Source of the DNA: Boswellia sacra
Taxonomy: Eukaryota; Streptophyta; Magnoliopsida; Sapindales; Burseraceae
Direction of reading: 5' to 3'
Assembly (NCBI GenBank): GCA_013180625.2
Contig: SNVD02009648.1
Coordinates: 337,313 to 401,312 of the forward strand
Length of the DNA stretch: 64,000 nt
Positions 35,998 through 47,691 of the stretch are shown one piece after another. The translations under genes were made by a program, and so were the position numbers. A model generated the notes under the pieces. It was not told the DNA's origin. It ran no database searches and saw only the letters and a program-made list of their open reading frames with translations. Position 1 is the stretch's first letter; each line of letters begins with the position of its first letter.

Positions 35998-37377
35998 TGA
36001 TGAACACTTAAATATGCATGTTTAATAAGAGTTTAGTTCATCATATTGCATTAATAGTGTCATTAAATTCCTCAACTTAAGCATATTTGTAGCATTTGCA
36101 TCTTTGGAATTAATTCCTCTTAATTTTGGTTTTGTTACAGGTTCGGTAAAATGGGCATAACTCTCTATTTATAAATCAGAATGGTGCAATTCTTAATGTT
36201 GTGGAAAGCTGATTCAATTGTCTAAAAGATTGCATTTCACAAGCATCATCAAATTCGGGCTCTTAGTGGACCAAAATTGGGCTTGAAATGAACCCATCTA
36301 TAGTCTCGGCCCAGTCTGACTAGGCCTCAGTATTTGGACCGTATCTATCAAAATACGTATCCAAATTGTGCAAATCAATATGTTCTAGAAAGCTGAGAGA
36401 AATATCTACAACTTTCATGAAGACATGTGATTAAAATTCACAACATTTCGATGTCAAAATTGATGGTCAAAGTCGGTGCCTAATGATCCCAATTGTCAAA
36501 GATATTTACAACTAATATTTGACAATTATGCCCTTGTAATTTGACAAGTTTGCCCCTGGATGTATCTATAAATAGAGGTGCCTTGTGACCCATTAGAGCA
36601 TCTTGGCCTTGGCTGGAACATTTTGGCTTTGGCTAGGATCTTGTATTGTGTTTTGTGTGTTTATGATATTAATGAATTTCCTTTTTCTTGCATTTTATTT
36701 TCTTTCTATTATAATGTTCTTCTAATTTCTCTTTTACTAAGATGAAAGGGTGAAACCCTTGATATGAGAATAATGACTCTCTAACCCTTAATATGTGCTT
36801 AATAATCTCAATCTTATAATGTTTATTTTATATGATTTATATTTATTTTCTTAATCAATCTTGACACCACTCGTAAGGTGGAGGTCTTGATCCATTGTCG
36901 ACAATCCTTGGCACATCAAATGCTTGGATCCTTTCTAGATGATGTATGATTCTTCCTTACCGACACGAATCTAGTTAGGAACCTTGATTTGTTGTAGACA
37001 TATGGTGATTGGCACATTGGATGCTTGAACCCATTTACAAGAAGTGGTATAAATATTGGTAACGAAACAAATATAATTCATATAACTAAAATGGGTTAAT
37101 TATCCTTATTCGAAATATCAAGGGCGGATCCCCTAACCTTAGCCTTCATTATTATTGTGTTCTCTTGTGTGATTCTCATTTATTGTTTACGAACTTGTTC
37201 CTTATTTATATTTGTTGATATTATCTTGTCATCTCTTCAAATCATTCATATCATATTTGCTTAGCTTATAATTTGTAACGCTTAAATTCCCTTCCTCGTG
37301 GATCGACCCCGGTCTCACCGGGTTTTATTACTTCGACACTCCTATACTTGGGAGACAATCCTTTTTCGGATGTGTCA
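35998..37377 (+). mobile_element. Solo LTR, Athila/Tat-like, 1,380 bp, AGTAT target duplication
   Basis: Starts TGATGAACAC and ends GGATGTGTCA. AGTAT is duplicated at 35993-35997 and 37378-37382, and the integrase reading resumes across the junction. It contains a TATA box (TATAAATAG, 36567-36575). Its 3' part shares the TCCTCGTGG..CGA and TTATTACTT..CGAC pattern with the B-family LTRs, so it is placed in the same broad lineage. No internal sequence remains, as expected after LTR-LTR recombination. Confidence 0.85.
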
Positions 37378-37857
37378 AGTATCTATTGTATTAAATAGAA
37401 ATCCACATATTACATCCAAAGTTTGGACGATCTTCATAAAGAGTGAGGGACAAAATTTAATTTAAGTACTACCTTCCATCTTTAGAGTAACGGTAAATCA
37501 AAAGGAACCATCCAAACTTTAGAAAATATGTTGCAATCTTGTAATCTAGACTCAGGTAGTGCTTGTGAAGAACATTTGACATTGTCAAAGTTTTCTTATA
37601 ATAATAATTTTCACTCTAGTATTGGAATGGTACCTTATGAAGCATTATATGGTAGGAGATGTCGATCTCCTACATGTAGGGATAAGGTTGGTGAAAGAAG
37701 ATTGTTGTGACTAGAGCTTGTTCAAATCGCCTTCGATAAAATTAAGTTGATTATAGAACTACTCCGTGCAACTCAAAGTAGGCCAAAGAGTTATGTTGAT
37801 CGTCGGTAGGTGAGAAATAGAATTTGAGGTTAATGACTTAACCTTTTTGAAGGTATC

Positions 37858-38088
37858 TGTCGCATCTAGGCCCATTGTTAGATATTGTCACAGATTGTTA
37901 CGGTTTTATTATCCATTTTGGACACACAATCTATCATAGTTTTGTTTTCGTGCTTCACAACCAAAAGGTCTCCAACAGCTTAAGGAACTCACAAAATATA
38001 TAAACCTGTTAGGATCCTTATAACCAAGTGATATAGGATTCAGAATAAAACCCACCTTCACTAATTTATATGGATCTCAGGTGTTACA
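37858..38088 (+). mobile_element. Small solo LTR, 231 bp, GTATC target duplication
   Basis: TGTCGCATCTAGG to AGGTGTTACA, flanked by GTATC at 37853-37857 and 38089-38093. It sits inside the integrase C-terminal codons of element E. The family is not identified; the TGTTACA end is common in Ty3 LTRs. Confidence 0.75.
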
Positions 38089-38480
38089 GTATCAACATAG
38101 AAGGGAGTTTTTCTGTTTCAAAATAAAGGCAAGTTAAGTCTGAAGTATATTGGACCTTCTGAAATTTTGAAAATAATTGGTCTAGTAGCGTATCATATGG
38201 CTTTGCCACCCAATTTAGCAAAGCTCCATAATATATTTCATGTGTCGGCATTAAGGAAATACATTGTTGATCTTTCTCATGTGTTAAATTATAAACCAAT
38301 TCAAATCCAAATGATATGACATATGATGGGCAGCCAATAGAGATCGTTGACAAAGACGAACAAGTTCTACGAACCATAGTTATTCCTTTGGTTAAAGTAC
38401 AATGGACGAATCATTCATTAGAGGCAGCAACTTGGGAACGGGAAGCTGAAGTGAAAGAAAAGTACGCCCTAACTTTTTGA

Positions 38481-39373
38481 AATTTAAGGTACGTATTAAA
38501 TTTCGGGGACATGAGCTAAAATACTCGCAATACACCTCACACATCAGTGAACCCCTTCTTAAGTGTGTCACCTAACCTCTATTGTTATGTGTTTCCCTTG
38601 CATATTGAGTGTTTCTCATGTTTCTCAATAGCCCTCTCCATTACTCTCCCAATTGAGTGAATGCTTGATTGAGTGAGTGACCAAATTAATTGATTCCCTA
38701 ATGCATCTAGCCTACCTCTTAGTATCTATTTATAAAAGGGTATGACCAACAACCTTGGTTGTGTAGAATAACCCCAAATCCCTCAAATTAGTGTGATTAC
38801 TTTACTTGGCGCATGCAAATGACATCGTCATTTGCTTGGACGATATGGCACACTCCTATGCTGTCACATAATGTTTCCACTAGCCTAACATGTCAGGATC
38901 TTAACCCTTTACCAGGTAAGACCTACTCCCACTCTTTCATTGTATAGCAGCATGGTCCCCTCACCCACCAAGTGAAGACCCTCTGGCATGTGCAACCCTT
39001 TTGTAGAGATCATGCCTTGATTCATGCCACTGGGCCCTAAAATGTAGGAACCAACATTTGACCATTAGCGCCACCTTGTTGCACCATGTGTTGCTTCTTG
39101 CACGCTAGCACGTTGCCCCTTCACGATGTAATTAACTTAAAAGGCTCAGGTTAGAGGCGCTAAGCTCAAAGACTCTTGAATTGTCACCATGTGTTGATTA
39201 ACTAAGTAATATATTTAGATTTATCTTAGGATTAATTCATTTAAGATTTAGACCAAAAATTTTGCAAAGGATTGGGTGATTGTTATGTATTGACGATTTT
39301 ATTGAAAACCCCATAAATTGAATTTTGTTTTAAATTTTTAGTATGTTACTATAGACAAAAAAAAATCTTCAGA
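38481..39373. other. Non-coding flank of element E, containing one arm of an inverted repeat
   Basis: Probably 3' untranslated or LTR-derived sequence of element E. It begins with AATTTCGGGGACATGAG, a common feature just after pol of plant chromoviruses. No gene. The part at 39130-39360 is an inverted-repeat arm. Confidence 0.4.
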
Positions 39374-40199
39374 TAGAGGTGACAATTCGTAATCGTAAGT
39401 CGTATTCGTGTCGTGTCAAGTTATAATACAATAAATATTGATCCAACATGAACACGACATGATTATTGAACGCGTAACACGATATGACACAAGAACACAA
39501 TAATAAACGAGCCGTATTCGTCTTAGACAAGAACACAATCCGACTAACACGATTATGACATGTTTACGCAATTGATACAACTCATTTATAGTTACGACAC
39601 AATTATAACACGATTATAATTACTACACGATTATACATTAAAACCTATTTTTTAATGAAAAAGCTATAACATAATTTACAAAATTAAATAAAATTAAATA
39701 CCAACAAACTTCGAATGCAATCCAAATACAATAACAAGGTCCACTTCAACGATTTAAATATAACAAAACTAATAAAAATAAAGTCCATAGAATCTCAAAC
39801 AAGCATACAACACATTTCCTAAATACTTGATGACTTAGACCAAGTTCATCACAGAAAAACAAAATAACAAACTAAGAAAAGTTAAAGCCATCCACCACAA
39901 AACCACAATTGACAACAAGTTATAGCTTCCAACTGACACCAAAAAGTTGTATCTTCATGCCCTCTTCAACCCTTATCCATCTCCACTTCAAGTCTTACGC
40001 AACCTACAAACAAAAAGGTTATACTCATGAAAAAAATCAAATCATATTATGTATCTTAGACTAACCTTACTTTTCTAAATTTCGTCTCAATTATCACTTA
40101 TCATTTTACCACTGACGCTTGAAATAAGGTGTTCTAATTTGAAATGAGTAATTATTTCCATAATCATGAATTACATATCAGTATATATAATTAATTAAT

Positions 40200-40203
<4 letters not shown>

Positions 40204-40281
<78 letters not shown>
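40204..40281. repeat. (AT)n microsatellite
   Basis: About 78 bp of alternating A and T with one interruption. A second run lies at 40412-40447. Confidence 0.95.
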
Positions 40282-40284
<3 letters not shown>

Positions 40285-40409
40285 CAACCTTAATTATATT
40301 AATTAAGATTGTGTTTGGTCAGTATATCATTCATTTAATTTGCTATATACATTAATTACCGTCTTGATCATGATTTGTGTAAATGTGTATATGCTTAATT
40401 TGCTTTTAC

Positions 40410-40451
<42 letters not shown>

Positions 40452-40709
40452 AATTAACAACTTGATCGCAATATGTAGGAATCAAGGTCAAGCATTATTG
40501 CAGATGAAGTCCGAGTCCTTGGGGATGGGCAAAAACATACCTTATTTTCATAGCAAGTTATGCAAGCTTCCTCTCGGATTTCCGATCTATCAAACCTGGG
40601 ACTAAAAAATTTGAAAAAAAAAAAGGCAAATCAATAAACAGAGAACCAAAAAAATAAGGAACTGAAAGTAGATCTAATGATTCTCACCTCCATGAAAGTG
40701 GAAGCTAGA

Positions 40710-40770
40710 CAACGAGAGAGAGAGAGGGATGGAGGGGGGTCGAGAGAGAGAGAGAGAAAGAGAGAGAGAA
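40710..40770. repeat. (GA)n-rich microsatellite
   Basis: Two GAGAGA runs separated by GGATGGAGGGGGG. The Arg/Glu-rich and Ser/Leu-rich ORFs over it are artefacts of the repeat. Confidence 0.9.
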
Positions 40771-41880
40771 GCGGGGTGAAGGCAGCTGCAGGAGGTGAGA
40801 AGAAAGGCCAGATGGCTAGGGGAGGCTCTGGTGACGAGAGAGGAGGAACTAAGTTGGTGAAGTCGTGAGGATAGGAGTGCCAGTGGTAAGGAGAGGAGAA
40901 GGCTGCAGATGCAATGCGATACAATTTTTGAAATTGCGATGGAGAGTAGGTTTTCAATTTTGATTAAATTGTTTGTGAATTTGTGATTTCAATTTTTGTT
41001 ATAGGACTAAAATGTCCTAAGATTAAAATTTCATAGGTTTTAAAATTTCATTTTCAGGCTTTAAAATGTCCCAATTGTCAAGGACCAAAATGTCAAAAAT
41101 TAAGAATGTTAATTTTAGTAATTGAAAATTGAAAATTATTTTGTAGCCGTGTGATAATCATGTTATTGTGTTAAAAGTGTTTATTTCGTATTCATGTTAA
41201 TCGTATTATATACAGATTTGTATCATAAATAGATTCTGTCATAAACGGGTCATGTCATAATCGTGTTCACCGATTGAAAACACTCAGCACGAATACGATA
41301 CGATTATTTTTCGTGTTAAAAATTTCGACACGAATACGATTAAAACAAACTAAAATTAGTAAATTTTTGTGTTGCATCATGTCGGGTTCACGTATCATGA
41401 CCTAAATTATTACCCCTATCTACGTAACTATATTTTGCATCAAAAGGTTTAAGTATTGAATTGATTATGAATTTTTGAATTTACTGTCATCAAAAAATTT
41501 TGGAATTTGGCATCCTATTTGTTCAATATAAATTTAGTTGTTCCGTAAATTTTTATGACTTTTCGAGAGTAACTTCAAAAATTCATAATAATTTGATATT
41601 CAATCTTTTGAAGCAAAATAAAAACTCTACAAATTTTTTTTCATGTCTATAATAACATACTAAAAATTCAAAACAAAATTTAATTTCGAGGGTTTTCAGT
41701 AAAATCGTCATACATGACAATCGCCTAATCCTTTGTAAAATTTATAGTCTAAATTTTAGATGCATTAGTCCTAACATCAACGTAAACATATTACTCAATT
41801 AGTCAAACCAAAAAAGCATAAAATTTACCTCTAAATGCCTCCAAGCTTAGCCCCCTTAGCCTACGCCTTTTAAGTTAAAA

Positions 41881-42357
41881 TAATATGCTAGATAAAATAA
41901 ACTATTTACACTCGTATAACTAAATCGTTTACACATGCATACAAATTTCGATTAATCACTTTTTTTTCAAGTTTCTAATTTTAGCGCAACTATAATCCTT
42001 TTATTACCAAATCTATTAACTAAGTTTTATTCTTTGCATAAATAACGCTATCATAAAGCAACTAAACAACTAGAATAACCAAGTTTAATAGAACTCTATA
42101 TTATTTAAATTGTCGATGTTACAGGAATGCTGATTTATAATTATTTCAACTGTTAGCCTACAAGAGTGTTATTTCAAATGTCACCCCCTTATATCTATCG
42201 TCCACATATTTACAACAGCACCCTCTCCGCCCTCTTTTCCTCTGTTATATCTGTAAAGAATAGTTGAGCAAAATCGCCAATAATTATACAATAAGACTCA
42301 AACCACTGAATGCTGATGCTTATAGGCCATTATGGTATGGAGACAAATACAGAGACT
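41881..42357. other. 3' flank of the folate transporter gene
   Basis: Non-coding. The 3' UTR of the minus-strand gene lies here; I did not fix its end. Confidence 0.4.
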
Positions 42358-45300
42358 TTAATTAGATTTCATTTCAATATTCCCGCTCTCCTTTGAGATG
42401 GTATCAGAACTATCCTTAGGAAGAAGGCCAAGGAGTGGCAACGGCAACAATGAGCTGAGATTGCATAGTATTATCAAAAAGGCCAAGTTATCAAATCTGT
42501 CCTTGGTGACACCAAAGACCTGCGTTAGACCAGCACCTATCAGCCCCCCAAGAACACTACCTCCATTTGATATGGACATGAGGGTTGCAAAAAGTGTTGC
42601 TTCCATGCCCTCTGGACATAATCTCGCTGCTAGCACAAGCACAGGCATGAAGGAAGCCTGCAACAGAACCAATACTTGGTTAAAATCATAGAGTAGTCTA
42701 TATTTAACTCCCTGAAGTTGGTTAAAATACAGGTAGACCCTAATAATTCCGAAATCTATTAGGAACTTTTTGTTATCTGAAAATTATCGGACACCTCTTG
42801 TGAAATTTAGATAGAAATCTCCTTTGAAGTTTAATGAAATTTGCCACAGAATTCCTTGCTGATTGAAAATAAACCAGTCGGGTTTACTACTATTTAGTCA
42901 AACTTCAGAAAAGATTAATGAAATTTTCACTCGAAATAACTAACGGAATCAATTTTCTGCAGAAGTAGAAACAAATACTTAAGCAGTGCTGAAGAGTACT
43001 AAGGAAGAAGAATGTTTTTGTCATGAATGCATCCAACATGTAGAGTCAAGAAAGGAAATTTGTTTGCAATTTTCTCCTGCACTTTTGCAATTCATAATTA
43101 TGTCAAGAAAGAATTGACATGCATACCAAAAGTTACAAATCAGAATCAATCCGGTTGAATTGCATTACCTGACCAAGTACAGTTAGGATCAAAGAATCCC
43201 CAATCGCAAACCACTCATCACTAATGCCAAACTTCCTATTTAACCCAGTAACGAGGAAAACCTGAATTAATGAGAGTAATGGTAATAAGAATTAACATGA
43301 AGAAACACAATAAATCCAAAGGCAAAGCTTAAAAAGACCTTGGAGAACATAATCTATAATACTACTAACCTGAGTCATCCCAAGAGCTGTACCAAGGACG
43401 GTTGTCGCAAGAAAGATTTTCCGCAATGGAACATTTTTCAGAAATCCATTATACAGTCCAACACCAAGCAATGAAGCAACCGAGGTAACAAGCTTGACAC
43501 GTCCTAGAAATTCTGGGGTGAAACCAAGTTTATTTGTGCTGAAAAAAAAAAGGTCAAATATTTGAAGTACTAGCACTAGTAATGAAAGAAGTTCACAGCT
43601 CATGAAATAAGTTGCCAAAAAAAAAAAGAAAGAAAGAAAAAATCAATAAATTGCACATACGTGAAGTAAAACATGGCAGAGTCTGAGGTAGGAGTTGCCT
43701 GCCACAGGAAAATGAATAAAGTTGGAAGAAAAACATTGGGCTGTTTCACAGCACCCCATAACTGAATAATGTTCTGTCTTGAGCTTTCAAGAAAGCCAGG
43801 ATCACTTAAAATTAGGCTCTGTCCCCTTGCTGGACCAAGCACACGCTGTTCTTTTACTAAAACAGCTACTCCAGATGTTATCAGTGGTAGCAATGCCGTG
43901 ACACCAAAAACAAACCTGTGAGATTACAGTTGTCACCAAAGCAAATGTTTAAAATTAAAACCAGTCTTATAAAATCATGTTCCTAGACAAATCACCTTGG
44001 TACCTTACACCATAAGCATCAACCAGTGAGCCACTAAAGTAGGAGCTCACAATCCCTCCAAATGCTGAGGATCCCCAGCATAAAGACTGAAGAGATCCGG
44101 ATACACTTTGTGACTCACCACGAGCCCTTTCCACAACCATGGAATCTACAACCTATATCATATACCATCACTTCACGCCATGATTCCTCAAGTATGAACA
44201 AAAGTTAAAAGAATGAAACCCAAGACATGATTTCATAAAACTACACACTAAATATGCTTCCAAGTGCAGAAAATGTAACCATGTGCATGCACAAGCAAAA
44301 GAGAGTTGGCATCACAGTATACTTCAGAAAGGCATGTACGGAACTTAAATTAAAAAATAAGCAACATATTTGCTAACTCCATCATTCTCCACCTAAAAAG
44401 CAGATTGAAGCTAGTAACTATAGCAGAGACAGAAATAAATCATTCTTTCCTACAGGCTCACATTTTGGGTCTACAGGTTGATCCACACTTCGAAAACAGG
44501 CATGTACATGGGCAGCAGCTTTTATGATCAAACCTTGAGAAAAATACACACCAATGATCAATCTGAACTTCTACCATACATTGCAATATTTTACCTAATC
44601 TATTAAAAAAATCAGGTTGCGTTAACAAGCAGATAAGAATCTTTACAAGTCAAGAGGTTTTGAAGGGGGAAAAATGGAAATTAAACATTTTGTCCTGAAA
44701 TAATCATAAAAGGGGCGTACTATCCTTCAAAATAAAAGGAACTCCTTAAAAACTACAAGCACTAAAACAAAGTACAAGAATCCCAAGGGTTGAGTTGAAT
44801 AATACGAGCCTATGACCTCTGGTTTCAACCTCATTGGGGTTCAACTCCCCCTTGGGCCAGCCATCTGGAGTATTACTTACCCAAATGTCCAGTGAACTCT
44901 ACATGCACTGAAAATTCTAAGGGTGTGCTCTTTCTGTAGTTTTGTGTTTTTGCTTTCAGTTGGATTTAAGAATATGTGATTGAATTTGAATTATTTTGAA
45001 TTTTTAAAAGAAAATGTGGTTGATATTAAATGCAAAATGCATTAAAAAATGTGCAACACAGAAAATAAGATTTGGGTTTAGAAAAAGAAACACCCTAAAT
45101 CTTGCACACCTATCATCACATTTCAAACCACAAAAGCTTCTGCAGCCTTATGTAAATAGCTAGCAATTAAGAATATCATGAATTAGAAGAAACTTACAAC
45201 GTCTGAGAAGGCAACAGATAGTGATCCAAGAAGTATGCTGAAAGCAGCACTGTACTTGCCATCAACAACGGTGGCCATCAGACTCCAAGAGAGTGCACCA

Positions 45301-47691
45301 AGAAGCCCCGAAAGAACCAAGTATGACCTCCTTCGGTAACCGAAAAGTGGGAGAGAGTCACTGCAATGGCCAAACTATTGCTCAAAAAAAAAGCACAACA
45401 ACTAATAGATACCTTCCAACTAGAAGAAGAAAGATTAAAAAAAAAAATGGTGAGAGAATTATTACCTAATAAATCCATAAAGAGGTTTAACGAGCCAAGG
45501 TAATGCAGAAAAACCAGATATTACAGCTGTCTAGTCAAACATGGAAAATATGTCAGTCCTACAATATGCCTTGCCAAATATGCATAAAACCTTAAGATGA
45601 AAGTACTTCAAAAACTCATCAACAAGGTGAACAACATAATTTTTAAGATTCAAGGGTTGTTTTCTTTTTTTAACTCAACTCTACATCCGTTTCGACCTAA
45701 GACGTTAAGATATTCTAAGTTGTTGTTTCCCAACTTAATGAAGATTTTCAGATGCTTTTACCTAGATACAAAAGGCCACTAATTTGAAATAAGTTTGAAA
45801 ATCAATTATTATAATTAGTTTAATTAGCACATCAAATCCGAAACAGAACTTACATTATAATTTGATTAACATAATGGGAGGATTCAAACACAAGACCAAT
45901 CAGCCAACTCAACTCTAACACAATGTTAAGTTATTACCTGAACCAAAAATTTAAGTTAATTGTTGAAGGCCCAACAATAGTATTCAAGCTCTAAAAGAAT
46001 TCAGTTAGATTAAATATAATTAGATTAAAGCAGCACACCTCTGCAGGATCTAGATGCAGATCATCTTTTAAGTAAAAATTGACAGCGAGTCTCGCCAGGC
46101 CTAAAACTCCTTGTACAAAATAAACCATGGCAACAGCAAAATTATCTGGAGACAAATCCACCCCAAAGAATTTGATGCCACCTGTAAGATATCTATTTTT
46201 GTGCAACGAAGTCTTGCTAGAAGAACTTTTTTCTCCTTCGATATCTGTTGTTAACATGTCCCCTCTTCCGGCACCTGGAAGATCAAACATACATATAAAT
46301 TGCGAGAATGAAACATAAGAGAGACGGAGAGAGACGTGGAAAAATCAAGTGTATAACCATGTCCTCAGGTTACATTCTTACATGCACACTTCGCAAAGTG
46401 AATAACATAACTATCATGAATAGTAGATTTACTTAACTAAAATAGTGCAAATTCATCGACTAAAGCCTGAAATTAGATCGTTATCCTCAGAACCTAGCCC
46501 AATAGATAACTATGCACTTCTCACACATATCAAATCTCTTCATCAAAAAGTTATCTTCCTTTTTTTGTTTTTCGTATTTAGGGACAACCAACATTTAAAG
46601 ACTGTTAAATAACATAAAAGAGATGAAATAAGAAAATTTAATTTGCACCTGAACCAAGTATTTCCTATAAGTCTAGTAGTGCTAAACCAGTCATTGCTGC
46701 TTCTATTTTGCATGAAGCCTGTCAGCAATTTCTCTTTTGACGACTTTGTACGACAACATTTAGGGGTACAGCTAAAGATGGAAGAAGCCTTTTCAACTAT
46801 TTTTTAGGATAAGATGGAAAAGAAATAAAGATTTGTTTAAAAGTTATAAGCAAGGATAAACATTATAAGCATTTAATTGCAGAGATACCAAAACTTTAAA
46901 GACACCTGGTATAAATAACAACTTAATCTTCCCACATATACATAAACGTCATTCAGCAACAGACATAATACAAATAGTATATACTTGTAAAACAGAAATT
47001 CCTACGTCATGTATACAGGATACTAGTCCGTTCAAGCTACACTAATACGACACATACGGCACATACTTCCAATGAGATTAGGCCACGTCAGCTTGTATGT
47101 AATTGCATGTGTAGATTCGTTCCAATATCATAACACAAACCCTTCCGTAATTTACCAAGTTTGCTATACACTTATGCCCTAAGCTCAACTTGAATCCATC
47201 ATAACATCAACCAAATAAAGCTCATTATACGAGTGCTTTCATGCTACTCTTATAAATCCAAAGCAATACGATCTCCAACTAGAACTCAATTCAAGTAAGC
47301 CTTAATGACATCTAAACACAGTTTGCAACAACGAATGCAGTTCCATTCCATCTAGACCAACAAAAATTACCAAAAGAACCACAATTATAAAGCTCATAAC
47401 AATCGAAAATGAAGCGAAGCGAAACCTACTGCTTTCGAGATCCAAAAGCGGCGACTTCTCGCCGATTATGTCACGCCGATGGGAAGGCGCGGGCATCTGA
47501 ACGGCAGCGGACATGCCGTCTCTCTCGAATAATTCGGGGCGAGTTCTGCGGCGGCGGCGAGGTCGGTGTGCCGCTGCGGCGAGGGGGGAGAGCGGTCTCC
47601 GCTTCCGGTGAATCTGAGAGAAGAGAGGAGCGAGGGAAATGAAGGAGAAAATTTGGTTCTGCGAGGGCAAGAATGAGATTACCGAAGCCAT
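42358..47691 (-). CDS. FBT1: Folate-biopterin transporter 1, chloroplastic (nine exons)
   Basis: Coding exons on the minus strand: 47691-47430, 46274-46039, 45530-45466, 45360-45198, 44152-44004, 43915-43661, 43538-43370, 43261-43169 and 42657-42358. All junctions are GT..AG, phases agree, and the total is 563 codons plus stop. Exon 1 encodes a Ser/Arg-rich plastid transit-type leader with no acidic residues in its first 50 residues, followed by an acidic linker. Exon 2 enters the membrane domain ([24 protein letters not shown]). Later exons give [45 protein letters not shown] and [13 protein letters not shown]. This is the plant homologue of cyanobacterial folate/pterin carriers of the major facilitator superfamily, moving folates across the plastid envelope. 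Another in-frame ATG at 47805 would add 38 residues, but the start at 47691 gives the more typical leader. Family assignment is firm and the exon map is my reading. Confidence 0.88.

Larger units (their letters stand above)
35450..38480 (+). pseudogene. Chromovirus integrase region (element E), broken by two solo LTRs
   Basis: After removing 35998-37377 and 37858-38088, a decayed integrase can be followed: a linker (EAQKRDQ), a zinc-binding part (CLVCQNVK), the catalytic core (WKWEHITMNF-like, then the SIV..RNPH region at 37383), and FEVNDLTFLKVS near 37825-37855. The C-terminal module continues at about 38094 with YIGPSEILKIIG and LHNIFHVSALRKY, then a chromodomain-like tail (NHS.EAATWE). 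Stops are frequent. Gag, protease and RT of this element are not seen in the window. Confidence 0.7.
39374..41418. mobile_element. hAT-like non-autonomous element rich in ACACGA motifs
   Basis: The ends TAGAGGTGACAATTC and AATTATTACCCCTA are imperfect inverted repeats. The adjacent 8 bases, TCTTCAGA and TCTACGTA, agree at five positions, as an old hAT-type 8-bp duplication might. Subterminal zones at both ends are dense in ACACGA/TCGTGT and CGATTAT motifs, as in hAT transposase-binding regions. The core holds AT and GA microsatellites and no transposase. Confidence 0.6.
39130..41880. repeat. Inverted repeat with arms 39130-39360 and 41642-41880
   Basis: The reverse complement of the left arm aligns with the right arm over about 230 bp. 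Shared blocks include TAGTAACATACTAAAAATT-like sequence, AAAATCGTCA, CAATCCTTTG and GCCTTTTAAGTTAA. Without the hAT-like element, the spacer is about 215 bp. The arms may be two oppositely oriented LTR-derived fragments. Confidence 0.7.

Noticed and set aside
40631..40957. Ser/Pro-rich and Arg/Glu-rich ORFs
   Set aside because: Produced by the GA microsatellite inside the hAT-like element.
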